DNA of 64,000 nt from Terriglobia bacterium (GTDB lineage: Bacteria; Acidobacteriota; Thermoanaerobaculia; Thermoanaerobaculales; Thermoanaerobaculaceae), in contig JAIQFQ010000002.1 of the NCBI GenBank assembly GCA_020073245.1, forward strand, positions 1 to 64,000, in the 5' to 3' direction. The notes beneath the pieces were generated by a model. That model saw only the letters and a program-made list of their open reading frames with translations, was not told the origin of the DNA and did not search any database. This document shows, piece after piece, positions 50,754 through 62,788 of this stretch (positions within the stretch are counted from its first letter, which is position 1; every line of letters starts with the position of its first letter). The translations under genes and the position numbers were made by a program.

Positions 50754-51350
50754 ATGGGTACGTGGCCGGTGTCGCGGGTCCTGGTTGCGAGGTTAGCAGT
50801 TGTCGCGGTCGTGTCGGTTATGGCAATCGGCGCTGCGGAGGCGGCCGAGGTACTTTCGAACCCCGGGTTCGAGTCGGGCGCGCTCTCGCCCTGGACGACG
50901 GATGGCACGTGGGCCATCGAGACGACCAACTGCCACTCGGGGTCGTACTGTGCGTCCGACGACGGAAACTACTTCATCCAGCAGACGTTCCCGGGCATCC
51001 CGACCAACCAGATTGCCTCCATTACGTTCTGGATGCGGCAGCCAAGTGCCGCGATCGCGTCGTATCAACTCGGCTACTCGGATGGGTCCTCGTCCGGGAC
51101 GATCCTGATCCCGACCTCGAGTTGGACCCAGTTCGACGTCACGAGCAACCTCGATTCCGGCAAGGGCCTCACGCGGTTGACGATCTGGGGATACGTGGGT
51201 GGCGGGCCGGGCCCCTTCGTGACGGTGCTCGACGATGTTTCCATCCAGTCGCAAGAGTCCATCCCTGCGCTCGGCTGGAAAGGCCTGCTGGCCCTTGCGC
51301 TAGCGATCGCCGCGGCCGGAGCGTTGCTGGCGCGCTCGCGGTTCGCCTGA
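50754..51350 (+). CDS. Exported IPTL-CTERM sorting-domain protein
   Basis: 198 residues from ATG 50754, selected because AGGAGG lies 6-7 nt upstream; the frame is open to about 50691. A signal peptide (about 1-32) is followed by LSNPGFESGALSPWTT, the typical start of a carbohydrate-binding or DUF642-like jelly-roll domain, with VTVLDDVSIQS at its end. The C-terminus SIPALGWKGLLALALAIAA then AGALLARSRFA is an IPTL-CTERM sorting signal: motif, hydrophobic helix and basic end. Such proteins are processed by exosortase-like enzymes; none is in the window. A strong terminator follows. Confidence 0.85.
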   Translation: MGTWPVSRVLVARLAVVAVVSVMAIGAAEAAEVLSNPGFESGALSPWTTDGTWAIETTNCHSGSYCASDDGNYFIQQTFPGIPTNQIASITFWMRQPSAAIASYQLGYSDGSSSGTILIPTSSWTQFDVTSNLDSGKGLTRLTIWGYVGGGPGPFVTVLDDVSIQSQESIPALGWKGLLALALAIAAAGALLARSRFA

Positions 51351-51397
51351 GGTTTCGGGCGCCCTCCCCCACGTGGTTCCTCGTCGTTTGCTTGGTG

Positions 51398-51419
51398 GCG
51401 CGGCCGCTCTCGGCCGCGC
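51398..51419 (+). terminator. Intrinsic terminator of the IPTL-CTERM gene
   Basis: A 9-bp perfect stem (GCGCGGCCG / CGGCCGCGC) closes a CTCT loop and is followed by GTCCTTTTC. It lies 48 bp after the stop. Confidence 0.85.
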
Positions 51420-51506
51420 GTCCTTTTCGGTCTCCGCGCCCTGAGTTCGAAGCCCGGACCAAGGAAGACGGTGCCCTAAGGGTGTGCAACAGGCAAGTGG
51501 CTGGCC

Positions 51507-52700
51507 TCATGCCGGCGGTGAGCCGCCGGTGCGTGGCTTGGGTCTGAGGAGCACCGTTGGATATCTGTTGCCGGTCTCGTAGTCGGGGCACATGCAGGCC
51601 GTCTCCACGAACTCCCGCGAGAGCGCCGCGCGCGCCTCGCGCAGCGTCGGAAACGTGAGGCGGGCGTCCATCCCGCGCAGACCCTCCAGAATGCGCGGCG
51701 CCTCCGGCGGCCATCCCAGCGATCTCATGAGCTCGCCCGGATCGGGGACGTTCTCCTGCCAGGCGTCCCAGACGTCGCCCATCCGGGTGCCCGCCGTCAG
51801 GTCCCCGTGCAGCGCCATCACGAGTCGCCACTTGAGGAAGTCGAGGCTCCCGATGCGGCCGTTCCGGAGGTCGCTGAAGATCGATTCGAGGGACTCCGTC
51901 GTCTCCGGTCTCGTGAACATGCGCATCGCGAGCGCACCGTCGTCCTTGAGCACCCGGCGCATCTCCCTGACGAGCGCGAAGGAACCTTCCGGATGGCGGG
52001 GCACGGAGAGCGAGCCGTCGCCGACGATCAGGTCATACGCCCCATCCCGGACCGGCATCGCGAGCCAGTCCGCGAGCGCGGCGGTTCCGTCGGTGACCTC
52101 CCGCGCTGGCCAGACGTTGCGGATCATCGCTTCGGACGAGTCGAGCGCCAGCAGCCGGGTCCGGGCCGGCCAGCGCATCGTCGCGATCTCCGGCGTGACG
52201 CCGAGGACCAGGACCCGCGGGGCGGCGCGGCCGGCGTCGGCCAGTGCTTGGTCGGTGACCCGCTGGAGCAGATCGGTGTCCTGCCGGGCCGGCCGCACCG
52301 GCGGCCCCATCTCGTTCCAGCGGCGTGAGAGCTCCTCCCAGCGGTCGGCCCAGAGGCCGGACTGATTCGCTCCAGTCACGGCAGGTCCGACAGGTGTGCC
52401 GCCAGCGGACCAGGTGATGCGGAAGGCCGGCAGGAGGATCGGGACGCCGTCGCGGACCCGATACGCGGCGGTCCCGTCGGCCGTCGCCAGGCCGTCCTCG
52501 AGCGCATCGGCCACCCGTTCCCCGGTCGCATACGTGGCGCACCCCTGCGTAATGCGTGCGTTCAACGCGTGCAGCTCTCGAGGGGCCATGACCCGGAGGG
52601 GTTTCTTCCCCACGGGGCAGCACAGCGTCTCAAGGACCTCGGGTCTGACCGGCGCCCGAAGCACCCCGCAGCCACCGGTTCCAAAGGGCCTGCGAACCAT
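51507..52700 (-). CDS. Trm112-like domain fused to class I SAM methyltransferase (paralogue 3)
   Basis: 397 residues from ATG 52700, which lies 4 nt after the stop of paralogue 4; GTG 52664 would give 385 residues, closer to the other copies, so the start is uncertain. The Trm112-like part reads VLETLCCPVGKKPLRVM with no second Cys pair. The methyltransferase has VLVLGVTPEIATMRWP, LLALDSSEAMIRNVWP, and AMPVRDGAYDLIVGDGSL. The end YPTVLLRPKP matches the family. It converges with the IPTL-CTERM gene. Confidence 0.84.
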   Translation of the reverse strand: MVRRPFGTGGCGVLRAPVRPEVLETLCCPVGKKPLRVMAPRELHALNARITQGCATYATGERVADALEDGLATADGTAAYRVRDGVPILLPAFRITWSAGGTPVGPAVTGANQSGLWADRWEELSRRWNEMGPPVRPARQDTDLLQRVTDQALADAGRAAPRVLVLGVTPEIATMRWPARTRLLALDSSEAMIRNVWPAREVTDGTAALADWLAMPVRDGAYDLIVGDGSLSVPRHPEGSFALVREMRRVLKDDGALAMRMFTRPETTESLESIFSDLRNGRIGSLDFLKWRLVMALHGDLTAGTRMGDVWDAWQENVPDPGELMRSLGWPPEAPRILEGLRGMDARLTFPTLREARAALSREFVETACMCPDYETGNRYPTVLLRPKPRTGGSPPA

Positions 52701-52704
52701 CGCC

Positions 52705-53874
52705 TCAGTGGGCACGGCCGGGCGACGGCCCACGCATCGCGTCTCGCCGGGCCGAATGCCGCCGCGGCCTGAAGAGAACCGTCGGATACCTGTCGCCAGA
52801 CTCGTACTCAGGGATGTGGCACGCGGTCTGATCGAAATCCTGCGCCAGCGTGTCCCGGACCTCGACGACAGTTGGAAACGAGATGAGAGTCGCGCTGCTG
52901 CGGTAGGTCTCGAGGATGCGCGCCGCATCGGGTGCCCACCCGAGAGACGCAAGCAGTTCGGCGGGCATCGGGACGTTCTCCTGCCAAGCCTCCCAGACGT
53001 CGCCAAGGCGCGTGCCGGACGTCGTGTCTCGGTGGACGGCCATCGCGAGTCTCCAGTGGAAGACGTCGAAGTTCGGTATCCGCCCGGCCCGCAAGTCCTG
53101 GAAGACACCGCCGAGAGGCTCGTTCGTCTCTGGCCTTGCGAACAGGCGCATCACGAACGCGCCCGAGTCCTTCACCACGCGGCGCACTTCGCTTGCGAGC
53201 GCCAGTACGTCATTGGGGAAGCGCTGGGACGTCAAGATGCCGTCGCCGATGACGACATCGCAAGCTCCGTCGCGCACCGGCATCGCCTTCCAGTCGGCGC
53301 GGGCTACGACTGCGTCCCGGGCCTCACCCGCGGGCCAGACGGTACGGATCATGGCGGGCGACGAGTCGAGCGCGAGCAGTCGGGTCCCGGCCGGCCATCG
53401 CATCGTCGCGATCTCCGGGGTGACGCCCAGCAGCAGAACTCGCGGTGCAGGCCCGGCGTCCTGGGCGACGGTGTCAACCAGGCGCTCGAAGAGTTCGATG
53501 TCCTGAGGCGCCGGTCGCAGTGGCGGGTTGATCCTGCCCCAACGCCTGGAGAGCTCGAGCCAGACGTCGGCGAGCTGGCTGATCTGCGTCGGCGGGCCCG
53601 TCTCGGAAACCTGCTGGGCGTCCGCCAGTCTCAGGATGCGGAGCCCTTGTACCAGGACCGGGACGCCATCCTCGATCCGGTACAGCGAACTGCCGTCGAC
53701 CGTCGCCAGGCCTCCATCGAGCACTTCGGTGACCGGCGCGCCGTCGGCATACCTGGCCCGGCCGCCCGCGATGCCCACGTTGATCAACCGAAGGTCGTGT
53801 TGGTCCACCAACGCCAACGGGGATCTCTGAACCGGGCAGCACAGCCTGTCAAGCAATCCCTCCAGAGCCTGCAT
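52705..53874 (-). CDS. Trm112-like domain fused to class I SAM methyltransferase (paralogue 4)
   Basis: 389 residues from ATG 53874, with GGAGGGGGAGG about 8 nt upstream. The N-terminus GLLDRLCCPVQRSPLALV keeps only the first Cys pair. The methyltransferase reads VLLLGVTPEIATMRWP, LLALDSSPAMIRTVWP and AMPVRDGACDVVIGDGIL. It is the first gene of the second tandem pair, about 50 kb from the first, in the same orientation. The substrate is unknown. The 208 bp upstream to the AraC gene end show no recognisable feature beyond a 6-bp hairpin near 54024. Confidence 0.86.
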   Translation of the reverse strand: MQALEGLLDRLCCPVQRSPLALVDQHDLRLINVGIAGGRARYADGAPVTEVLDGGLATVDGSSLYRIEDGVPVLVQGLRILRLADAQQVSETGPPTQISQLADVWLELSRRWGRINPPLRPAPQDIELFERLVDTVAQDAGPAPRVLLLGVTPEIATMRWPAGTRLLALDSSPAMIRTVWPAGEARDAVVARADWKAMPVRDGACDVVIGDGILTSQRFPNDVLALASEVRRVVKDSGAFVMRLFARPETNEPLGGVFQDLRAGRIPNFDVFHWRLAMAVHRDTTSGTRLGDVWEAWQENVPMPAELLASLGWAPDAARILETYRSSATLISFPTVVEVRDTLAQDFDQTACHIPEYESGDRYPTVLFRPRRHSARRDAMRGPSPGRAH

Positions 53875-54082
53875 CTCGAGCCCTCCCCCTCCGCTCGAGG
53901 ACCGTAGGGACGTGATTATTGCACGAGTGGCAGGGCCCAGCGGTTGTCCGAGTCATGGGGGTACGAGTGCACCCTCCTCCATCCAGCCGTGCCCGCTTGG
54001 GCGCTCCTTCTGCGTGAGGCGGGACATCTCCCTGACGGGAGAAGACAGCTCGGTGTGGTTGGCGATGTGGCGCTCGCTCGCG

Positions 54083-55039
54083 CTATGCGTCGGCGACCGC
54101 GCCCACGTTTTCGCGCAACCTTGGGATGTCCGTGGTCGGCGGACTCCCGAAGAAGCGGCCGTATTCTCGACTGAATTGCGAGGCGCTTGCGTACCCTACC
54201 TGCCGACTCGCGACACCCGCATCCATCATCGCGGACAACATCAGGCGCCTCGCCTCCTGGAGACGCAGCACCTTTTGGTACTGCAAGGGGCTCATCGAGG
54301 TGACGGCCTTGAAGTGCTGGTGGAACGAGGAAGCGCTCATGTGCGCCAGCTCGGCCAGCTCTTCGACCTTCATCGGCTGGGAGAAGTTCGCACGCAGCCA
54401 CGACACGGCCTTGGCGATCCCGTGCACGCCGGACTCCGCCACGCCGACCTGGGCCACCCGCGCGCCGATCGAGCTCAGGAGCAGGCGGATCAGGATCTCG
54501 TCGACCACGAGTGGCGCGAGCAGCTCGGCGCCGGGCTGCCCGATCAGCTCGACCAGCCTCGTCGCGGCGGCGACGATGCTCGCGTCGACCCGAGCGAGGG
54601 ACACGCCACGGCTCTCGGGGACCCGGGGCAGCCCGTGCGGGTACATCTTCAGGACCAACCCGGCGACCTTGTGCCGGTCGAGGTCCAGCCTGAAGGAGAG
54701 GTACGGCTCGGCCGTGCTGGCGCGCGTGACCTGGGCCGTCACCGGCAGGTCCACGGCGAAGGCGATCATGCGCGAAGCGTCGTACTCGTACACCTCCCGC
54801 CCCACCATGACCCGCTTCGCGCCCTGGGCGACGATGCACAGTGCGGGTTGCTGTACGGTGTGCATCAGCTCTGAGGACGGTCGCGAGCGACGGATCGCGT
54901 GGACGCCGGGGATTCGCAGCTCGAAGCTGCCATCGTGAGGCGCGTACGCCTTGATCAGGCCGGCCAGCGTTGCCATCTCCCGCTCGCCTGCTCCCTCGGG
55001 CGTGCCCGATGCGAGCGATCTGGGGTCAGGAAGTCTCAC
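54083..55039 (-). CDS. AraC-family transcriptional regulator (AraC_N type)
   Basis: 318 residues from GTG 55039, which has GGAGG 9 nt upstream; ATG 54976 is an alternative. The N-terminal cupin-like AraC_N domain includes [23 protein letters not shown] and [14 protein letters not shown]. The C-terminal double helix-turn-helix has [21 protein letters not shown], then [17 protein letters not shown] and [18 protein letters not shown]. This type often sits beside aldo/keto reductase genes and responds to aldehydes or ketones. Its start overlaps the CMD gene by 14 bp, so it is the last gene of the operon and may autoregulate it. Confidence 0.92.
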   Translation of the reverse strand: MRLPDPRSLASGTPEGAGEREMATLAGLIKAYAPHDGSFELRIPGVHAIRRSRPSSELMHTVQQPALCIVAQGAKRVMVGREVYEYDASRMIAFAVDLPVTAQVTRASTAEPYLSFRLDLDRHKVAGLVLKMYPHGLPRVPESRGVSLARVDASIVAAATRLVELIGQPGAELLAPLVVDEILIRLLLSSIGARVAQVGVAESGVHGIAKAVSWLRANFSQPMKVEELAELAHMSASSFHQHFKAVTSMSPLQYQKVLRLQEARRLMLSAMMDAGVASRQVGYASASQFSREYGRFFGSPPTTDIPRLRENVGAVADA

Positions 55040-55370
55040 GGTCGGGCACCTCCCGTGACGAGAATACCTCCCTGGCGAGCGTGACCGCGGTCATGGCGCT
55101 GGGCCAGCCCGCGTAGAAGGCGAGATGGGTGATCAGCTCGACCAACTCCTCCTTCTTCACCCCGTTTTCGACCGCCCTGCCGAGGTGGAACCGCAGCTGG
55201 TCGGGACGGTTCATCGCGACCAACGCGGCCACCGTCACCATGCTGCGGTCGCGCTTCGAGAGCTCGCGGCGTTCCCAGACGTCGCCGAAGAGCACGTGGT
55301 CGGTCAGGTCCGTGAGCTTTGGTGCGAAATCTCCGACGCTCTTCCTGGTTGTCGAAACTGCTTTGCGCAT
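55026..55370 (-). CDS. Carboxymuconolactone decarboxylase family protein
   Basis: 114 residues. The CMD/YurZ pattern is visible: [26 protein letters not shown] (in two parts), [32 protein letters not shown] and [12 protein letters not shown]. There is no CxxC, so it is not an AhpD-type peroxidase. It is cytoplasmic and of unknown substrate. It lies 52 bp after the AKR gene and overlaps the regulator. Confidence 0.9.
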   Translation of the reverse strand: MRKAVSTTRKSVGDFAPKLTDLTDHVLFGDVWERRELSKRDRSMVTVAALVAMNRPDQLRFHLGRAVENGVKKEELVELITHLAFYAGWPSAMTAVTLAREVFSSREVPDRETS

Positions 55371-55422
55371 GGTCGACTCCTCTCCGGCCCGCGAACCGCC
55401 TCGGCGCCCCCCGGTGGGCCGG

Positions 55423-56992
<1,570 letters not shown>

Positions 56993-56996
<4 letters not shown>

Positions 56997-57637
56997 CGCG
57001 GGTACCTCTCGAACCGGTACACGAGCTCCGGCCCACCCTTGCCTTCGTAGGCGATCTGCGCGACCACCATCGCGAACGGCTCGAGGTACCGGGACATCCG
57101 CAAGGGACCCACGTCCACCGGCTCGTAGCCGACGTCGCGGATGAGGGCGGTGGCCACCTTCTTCGCGCCGCGGTCGTCGCCGCAGAACAGGAGGCTGGGC
57201 CGCGGTTTCGTGTCCCGGGCCGCGAACACGTTGAACAGGACCTCGCTCGGCACGGTGTTGAACGCCGCGACGACCCGGGCCCCCGGCGCCCGCCGGGCCA
57301 ACTCCTCTGCGCCCGAGGACGTGTGTGCGACGACGAACCCGGAGTTGTCGGCGCTCAGGGGGAGTGAGCAGGTGACGACCACCTTGCCCGAGAGGTCGCC
57401 GGCCTGCTCCAACACGTCGTCGAGCTGCGACCAGTTCACGGCGAGCAGGACGGCGTCCGCGTCGGCCACGGCCTCGCGCGGCGTTCCCGCCCGTGCGCCG
57501 CCCTGCGCCTCCCGCGCGAGCTTCTCCAGCTTCCTCCGGCTGCGCGAGTAGCTGAATACCACCTCGTGTCCGGCGCGCGCGAAGATCGTGCCGAGCCTGC
57601 TCCCCATCAGTCCCGAACCGAGAACCCCGACTCGCGT
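56993..57637 (-). CDS. NAD(P)-binding oxidoreductase, F420-dependent NADP reductase type (COG2085), apparent ACG start
   Basis: The first ATG (57607) starts inside the cofactor fold, at MGSRLGTIF. The ten codons before it read TRVGVLGSGL, which restores the GxGxxG motif (GSGLMG). The frame is closed by TGA at 57650-57652, and the only codon well placed behind the ribosome site GGAGGGG is ACG 57637, so I extend the CDS there (214 residues). Family features are VVFSYSRSRRKLEKLA, AVLLAVNWSQLDDVL and AAFNTVPSEVLF, with LLFCGDDRGAKKVA later. It is the first gene of the operon. Either ACG is used, or the start was lost by mutation and the N-terminus is truncated. Confidence 0.75.
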
Positions 57638-58024
57638 GCGGCCCCTCCGTCACGATGTCCGCTGGCTTCTCGGCCACTCGCGGTGGCGCCAGCCGGCTCA
57701 CAGCCGCCCGTCACGACTGCCGCCGACACGGGCGTGCAGTTGGAACATAGCGATCGGGGCCGGAAGATGCTTGCCTAAACCTACGAGTCTCTAGCCCGAT
57801 CGACTCCGTCGTTCAGTCCCCTGCGGCTGATCCTCACTCGATGGACCTCGCGCCCGAGCGGGTCGTCTCAGCAAAGATCCTTGCAGGTGCGACATTCCTC
57901 CGGGACTCTGGCCGAATCGTCTGCCGTGGCCGGGACGCGCTGGAGGTCCGGTGTCGCCGGGGCAGGCAAGGGCGCCTACCCCCCACCCGTTCCCTCTGAA
58001 CCCGTGGCGTTTGGCTTTTTCGGA

Positions 58025-58050
58025 TCCCGGACCCCAGACCCGGACCCCCG
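58025..58050. repeat. CCCCGGA-type heptad tract (site I) in a 471-bp gap
   Basis: TCCCGGA and CCCCAGA are followed by the 6-nt CCCGGA and CCCCCG, the same family as site H. No inverted partner is seen. The rest of 57638-58108 holds no gene I can support; it must contain the promoter of the redox operon. Confidence 0.6.
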
Positions 58051-58108
58051 TCTCTCGGCTCACCTTGCGCGCGCGCTCGCGCGACGCGCTGGCCTCCGCG
58101 CGAATCGC

Positions 58109-59224
58109 CTACTGCGAGCAGACCCCGCAGTCGGCGTTCTTCGAGCCGTACGCGCAGATGCACGTGCAGACGGACCCGTCGTGCGACTGCTTCAGGATCT
58201 GATCCAGGCGCGATCGCGAGGACGGCTCGAGGTAGACGTAGGGGCAGAAGAGGGTGCTCGGGATCCCGAGATTCGCGGGCGCCCAGGGCGAACCGGGTCC
58301 CGCGGTCGGCGGGAGGTTGTCGCCCTGATTTCGAGGGATGAGCAGGAAGTTCGCGAGGAAGTCCTCGTACGTCTGGTTCGGGTCCTTGTAGTAGATCATG
58401 AAGTGCACGTGCGGATAATGCACATTGGTGACGACAAGATCACCGATTCGATCGCCGCGTCGTACGGCCTGGCCTGCCTGCACTGCGATACTCCGTCCTT
58501 GTTCATCGGCGACCGCCGGGTCGAAGTTCTGCGGCTCGAGCACCATGGTGACGAACCAGTAGTCGTTGAGCTTCATCGTGAGGATGAAGGCGGTGGCCTT
58601 CCCCGGTTTGGCCCCCCACCGGAGGTCGTGGATCGTCCCGCCGGCCGGCGCGATCAGGGCCGCCTTGCGCATCTCGCCCGGGCCAAGGTCGGTGTGCCGG
58701 GGGATGAGGTCGATCCCCCCGTGGACTTCCCCGGTCGCCTCGTCCCACGGGTCGACGCCGTAGCACCGCGCCTCGACAAGGTCGGAGAGGTTCTCATAGG
58801 GGAGCCGAAGTCCTGCCCGTCCCGGCCGCCAGATGTGGCGGCGCACGCGGGAGCCGGTCGTCATCGTTGCGGCTTCCGAATCCGCATAGCGGCAGGCGTT
58901 GGTGCTCCGTACCCAGTCACTCGCTGCGGCGCTCAGCCCGGGCGCGGCGAACGTGGACGGACTCGTCCCAACCGCCCTCGTGGGGATCGTCCCCGCCAAG
59001 CCGACGGCGGCGAGCCTGGAGCCGGTCCAGGTGACCGCGGCCAGAGAGTTCGGTGTCGGCGGGGGCACGGCGATCTGCCGGCTCTCGGCGGAGCCGCTCG
59101 ACGCGTCCGCAGCCTCGATCGCGATTGCCCATGACGTGCGCGGGACGGCCACAGTCCACAGCACGTACGACGCGGCCCAAACCGCCGCGAGCATCCCACC
59201 ACGTGCAACGCGATGTGGCTTCAT
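58109..59224 (-). CDS. Exported M23-like peptidase with Cys-rich tail
   Basis: 371 residues from ATG 59224, with AAGGAG 7 nt upstream. A signal peptide (about 1-33) precedes a Ser/Ala/Pro-rich region to about 130. The M23-like core follows: GEVHGGIDLIPRHTD (HxxxD), then APAGGTIHDLRWG, GDLVVTNVHYPHVHFMIYY (HxH) and PNQTYEDFL. The zinc ligands therefore appear complete, but the domain has unusual insertions. The C-terminus ends in six Cys, CTCICAYG...CGVCSQ, which suggests disulfides or metal binding. It is probably a periplasmic or secreted cell-wall hydrolase or a derived binding protein. Confidence 0.78.
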   Translation of the reverse strand: MKPHRVARGGMLAAVWAASYVLWTVAVPRTSWAIAIEAADASSGSAESRQIAVPPPTPNSLAAVTWTGSRLAAVGLAGTIPTRAVGTSPSTFAAPGLSAAASDWVRSTNACRYADSEAATMTTGSRVRRHIWRPGRAGLRLPYENLSDLVEARCYGVDPWDEATGEVHGGIDLIPRHTDLGPGEMRKAALIAPAGGTIHDLRWGAKPGKATAFILTMKLNDYWFVTMVLEPQNFDPAVADEQGRSIAVQAGQAVRRGDRIGDLVVTNVHYPHVHFMIYYKDPNQTYEDFLANFLLIPRNQGDNLPPTAGPGSPWAPANLGIPSTLFCPYVYLEPSSRSRLDQILKQSHDGSVCTCICAYGSKNADCGVCSQ

Positions 59225-59394
59225 CTTTCGCTCCTTGCGCCGCCAAAGTGTGCCGGTCGCCTCGCGACCCCTGCGAACCGTCTGGCTGCCATTCTCTGAC
59301 ACCAAACTCAATATGGGCCTCCGACGGCTCGTCTACAAGCCAGCAGTTCGCCTCGCGCGGCCCGCCGGCCGGCTCCCTGCCGGTGAAACGCCGG

Positions 59395-59634
59395 TCACCA
59401 ACCGTGAGGGTCCGGCCGTCGAGGCCAGGGATTTCCCTTCTCATCTTGGTCGATGACACACGCGCGCGGGGCGGGTCCGCGACGAGGGACTCGGCTCGAC
59501 ACGCAGCGCACCGTACCTCCGCGCGGACCCGTTGTCGGGAGGCCGCAGCCGAGACACGCGCCGACCGCCTTGTCGATGGTGGCTCGGCAGAAGTCGTATC
59601 GACCCTCGAGACGCTCCTCCCACGGTTCGCTCAC
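59395..59634 (-). CDS. Possible small Cys-containing protein (weak)
   Basis: 79 residues from GTG 59634. WEERLEGRYDFCRATIDKAVGACLGCGLP has an amphipathic helix and a CLGC pair, and could be a short zinc ribbon, but the second half is Arg/Pro-rich and may be noise. The surrounding gap, 59225-59720, contains no other gene I can support. I cannot identify a family. Confidence 0.3.
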   Translation of the reverse strand: MSEPWEERLEGRYDFCRATIDKAVGACLGCGLPTTGPRGGTVRCVSSRVPRRGPAPRACVIDQDEKGNPWPRRPDPHGW

Positions 59635-59720
59635 GTCGGCGCAGCGTGCCTGGACGAGCCGATCGAGCGGCGTCGCCTCGAGCCGGCGCGGGCGGTCGAG
59701 CGTGCCCTAGCCTGCTTGCT

Positions 59721-62558
59721 TCAGCTCGCCTTGCGGGCGGCGGATGCGACGCCGAGGATGTTGGCCAGGTACTGCCCGGTGTAGCTCGCCCGGACCTGGG
59801 CGACCTGCTCGGGGGTGCCGGCGGCGACGATGCGGCCGCCGGCGTCGCCGCCCTCGGGGCCGAGGTCGATCACCCAGTCGGCGGTCTTGATCACGTCGAG
59901 GTGGTGCTCGATCACGACGACGGTGTTGCCGCGGTCCGCCAGCGTGTGCAGCACCGCGAGAAGCTTCTTGGTGTCGTCGAAGTGCAGGCCCGTGGTGGGC
60001 TCGTCGAGGATGTACAGGGTCGCCCCGGTCGCCCGCCGCGCGAGCTCGCGGGAGAGCTTGATGCGCTGCGCTTCGCCGCCCGAGAGCGTCGTCGCCGACT
60101 GGCCGAGGGTGATGTACCCGAGGCCGACCGCGACGATGGTGTCGAGGATGCGGGCGATCTTGGGGTGCGCAGAGAACAGCTCGCGCGCCTGCTCGACGGT
60201 GAGGTCGAGCACCTCGGCGATGTTGAGGCCCTTGTAGCGGACCTCGAGCGTCTCGCGCCCGTAGCGCCTCCCCTTGCAGACCTCGCAGGTGACGTAGACG
60301 TCGGGCAGGAAGTGCATCTCGATCTTGATCTGCCCGTCGCCGCCGCACGCCTCGCACCGGCCGCCGCGCACGTTGAACGAGAAGCGGCCCGGCTGGTAGC
60401 CGCGCGCCCGCGCCTCGACGGTCATCGCGAAGAGCTCACGGATCGGGTCGAACACCTTGGTGTAGGTCGCCGGGTTCGAGCGCGGGGTGCGCCCGATCGG
60501 GGACTGGTCGATGTCGACGACCTTGTCGATGAACTGGATCCCCTCGAGGCGAGAGTGGGCGCCGGGCTTCTCGAGTGCCTTGTACAGCGAGCGGGCGCAC
60601 GCCTTGTAGAGGATCTCGTTGATCAGGGTCGATTTTCCCGAGCCCGACACGCCGGTCACGCAGGTGAATGTTCCCAGGGGAAAGGCGACGTCGATCCCCT
60701 TGAGATTGTGCTCGCGCGCGCCCTTGACGGCCAGTTGCCTCCCGCTGCCCCGGCGGCGCGAGGGCGGGACCTCGATCGTCAGCTCGCCGGCGAGGTAGCG
60801 CCCGGTGAGGGAGCGTTTCGCCGCGATGATCTTGGCGGGCGGACCCTGAGCGACGACCTCGCCGCCGTGGATCCCGGCGCCGGGCCCGAGGTCCACGATC
60901 CAGTCGGCCTCGCGCATCGTCTCCTCGTCGTGCTCGACGACCATCACGGTGTTGCCGAGGTCGCGCATCCCCCTGAGGGTCTCGAGCAGCTTGCGGTTGT
61001 CGCGCTGGTGGAGGCCGATCGAGGGCTCGTCGAGGACGTACAGGACCCCCATCAGCTTGGAGCCGATCTGGGTCGCGAGACGGATGCGTTGCGACTCGCC
61101 GCCTGAGAGTGTGCCGGAGGTGCGGTCGAGCGTCAGGTAGTCGAGCCCGACCGAGGCCATGAACCCGAGCCGGTCCTGGACCTCCTTGAGGATCTTGCTG
61201 GCGATAATCAGCTCGCGGGGGGTGAGGGCGAGCGCCCCGAACCACAGCAGCGCCTCCTGAACCGGGAGCTGGACGACGTCATGGATGGTGGAGCCGCCCA
61301 CGCGCACCGCCAGCGCCTCGCGTCGGAGCCGCTTGCCGCCGCACGAGACGCACGGGCGCATCGACATGAAGCGCTCGATCTCCGAGCGCGTGTCGTGCGA
61401 GGTCGTCTCGCGGTAGCGCCGCTCGATGTTGGGTACGAGGCCTTCGAAGCGCCCGCGGTACTCCCAACGCGAGCGCTCGCCTACGAAGGCGAAGTTGAGC
61501 TCGTTCTCGGTCCCGAACAGGATGGCCTGGCGCACCTTCTCGGGCAGAGTGCGCCACGGCTTGGTGAGCGAGAACCGCATCGCCTCGGCCAGGACCTGGA
61601 GCTGCCGCCAGCGGAACGAGCGCCGTCCCTCCTGGACGCCTAGAAGGGCGCCAGCAGCCAGCGAGCGCTCGGGGTCAGCGATCAGCTTGTCGGGGTCCAC
61701 CTCTTGCACGACGCCGAGGCCGGTGCAGGCCGGGCATGCGCCCTGTGGGGAGTTGAACGAGAAGAGGCGCGGTGACAGCTCGGCGAGGGCAAATCCGCAC
61801 CGCGGGCAGGAGTGGCGCGAGGCGAGCACGAACTCCTCGCCCTGGGCGGGCGCGATGCGCACGACGCCGTCCCCGACCTTGAGTGCGGTCTCGAGCGAGT
61901 CAGCGAGACGGTTGCCGAGGTCGGGGCGCACCTCGAGGCGGTCGATCACCACCTCAACGGTGTGCTTCTTCTTCTTGTCGAGTTCGGGCGGATTGGCGGC
62001 GTCCACGAGCTGGCCGTCCACGCGGGCCCGCACGAACCCCTCGCGCACCATCTGGTCGAAGAACTTCCGGTGCTCCCCCTTGCGGTTCTCCGCGAGAGGA
62101 GCGAGCAGCATGAAGCGAGTTCCGGCGGGCATCGAGAGGATCCTGTCCGCCATCTGCTGTGTCGTTTGCCCCTGGATCGGGATGTCGCAGTCGGGGCAGA
62201 ACGCCTGCCCTATCGAAGCGAACAGCAGCCGCAGGTAGTCGTAGATCTCGGTGACCGTGGCCACCGTCGAGCGGGGATTCTTGGAAGTGGTCTTCTGCTC
62301 GATGGAGATCGCGGGAGAGAGCCCGTCGATGGTGTCCACGTCGGGCTTGTCCATCTGCTCGAGGAACTGGCGGGCGTACGCCGAGAGCGACTCCACGTAG
62401 CGCCGTTGGCCCTCGGCGAACAGCGTGTCGAACGCGAGGGTGGACTTCCCCGAACCGGACACCCCTGTGACCACCACCAGCCGGTTGCGCGGGATGTCCA
62501 GGTCTATGTTCTTGAGGTTGTGCTCGCGGGCACCGCGGATCGCGATCGTCTCTCGCAT
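59721..62558 (-). CDS. uvrA: Excinuclease ABC subunit A
   Basis: 945 residues, normal length. UvrA loads UvrB at DNA lesions in nucleotide excision repair. Both ABC ATPase modules are complete: Walker [13 protein letters not shown] and [13 protein letters not shown], signatures [12 protein letters not shown] and [12 protein letters not shown], and Walker B motifs [16 protein letters not shown] and [15 protein letters not shown]. Zinc modules are CPRCGFAL...CPACTGLG and CEACGGDGQ...CEVCKGRRY. The UvrB-binding region begins [13 protein letters not shown]. It is monocistronic on the minus strand. No LexA-box-like site was recognised in the upstream 140 bp. Confidence 0.98.
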   Translation of the reverse strand: MRETIAIRGAREHNLKNIDLDIPRNRLVVVTGVSGSGKSTLAFDTLFAEGQRRYVESLSAYARQFLEQMDKPDVDTIDGLSPAISIEQKTTSKNPRSTVATVTEIYDYLRLLFASIGQAFCPDCDIPIQGQTTQQMADRILSMPAGTRFMLLAPLAENRKGEHRKFFDQMVREGFVRARVDGQLVDAANPPELDKKKKHTVEVVIDRLEVRPDLGNRLADSLETALKVGDGVVRIAPAQGEEFVLASRHSCPRCGFALAELSPRLFSFNSPQGACPACTGLGVVQEVDPDKLIADPERSLAAGALLGVQEGRRSFRWRQLQVLAEAMRFSLTKPWRTLPEKVRQAILFGTENELNFAFVGERSRWEYRGRFEGLVPNIERRYRETTSHDTRSEIERFMSMRPCVSCGGKRLRREALAVRVGGSTIHDVVQLPVQEALLWFGALALTPRELIIASKILKEVQDRLGFMASVGLDYLTLDRTSGTLSGGESQRIRLATQIGSKLMGVLYVLDEPSIGLHQRDNRKLLETLRGMRDLGNTVMVVEHDEETMREADWIVDLGPGAGIHGGEVVAQGPPAKIIAAKRSLTGRYLAGELTIEVPPSRRRGSGRQLAVKGAREHNLKGIDVAFPLGTFTCVTGVSGSGKSTLINEILYKACARSLYKALEKPGAHSRLEGIQFIDKVVDIDQSPIGRTPRSNPATYTKVFDPIRELFAMTVEARARGYQPGRFSFNVRGGRCEACGGDGQIKIEMHFLPDVYVTCEVCKGRRYGRETLEVRYKGLNIAEVLDLTVEQARELFSAHPKIARILDTIVAVGLGYITLGQSATTLSGGEAQRIKLSRELARRATGATLYILDEPTTGLHFDDTKKLLAVLHTLADRGNTVVVIEHHLDVIKTADWVIDLGPEGGDAGGRIVAAGTPEQVAQVRASYTGQYLANILGVASAARKAS

Positions 62559-62788
62559 CGTGCTCTCAAACCCAGCCTGCGGCGGGGCTCTTCCCCGGCC
62601 CCTGCCCGCCGGTAGGAACCCTTTATGATACCTCCCGGACTGGCGCCGGTGAAGTCACCTTCCTCTCGTACTACTTCGGGGAGAGAAAGTGAGCCTCGCG
62701 GGTGGCAGGCCGTCTCATGGCCCGGCGTCGACCGCTGCCAGGGAGGTGGGCGCAGGCGCTATCATGTCAGCCGGGGGGACAAGGCTCC

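Noticed and set aside
58917-59459. Alternative minus-strand frame spanning the M23-like gene start and upstream gap
   Set aside because: It is out of frame with the signal peptide and ribosome site of the M23-like gene and has no recognisable domain; a frameshifted gene with 59395-59634 could not be demonstrated.
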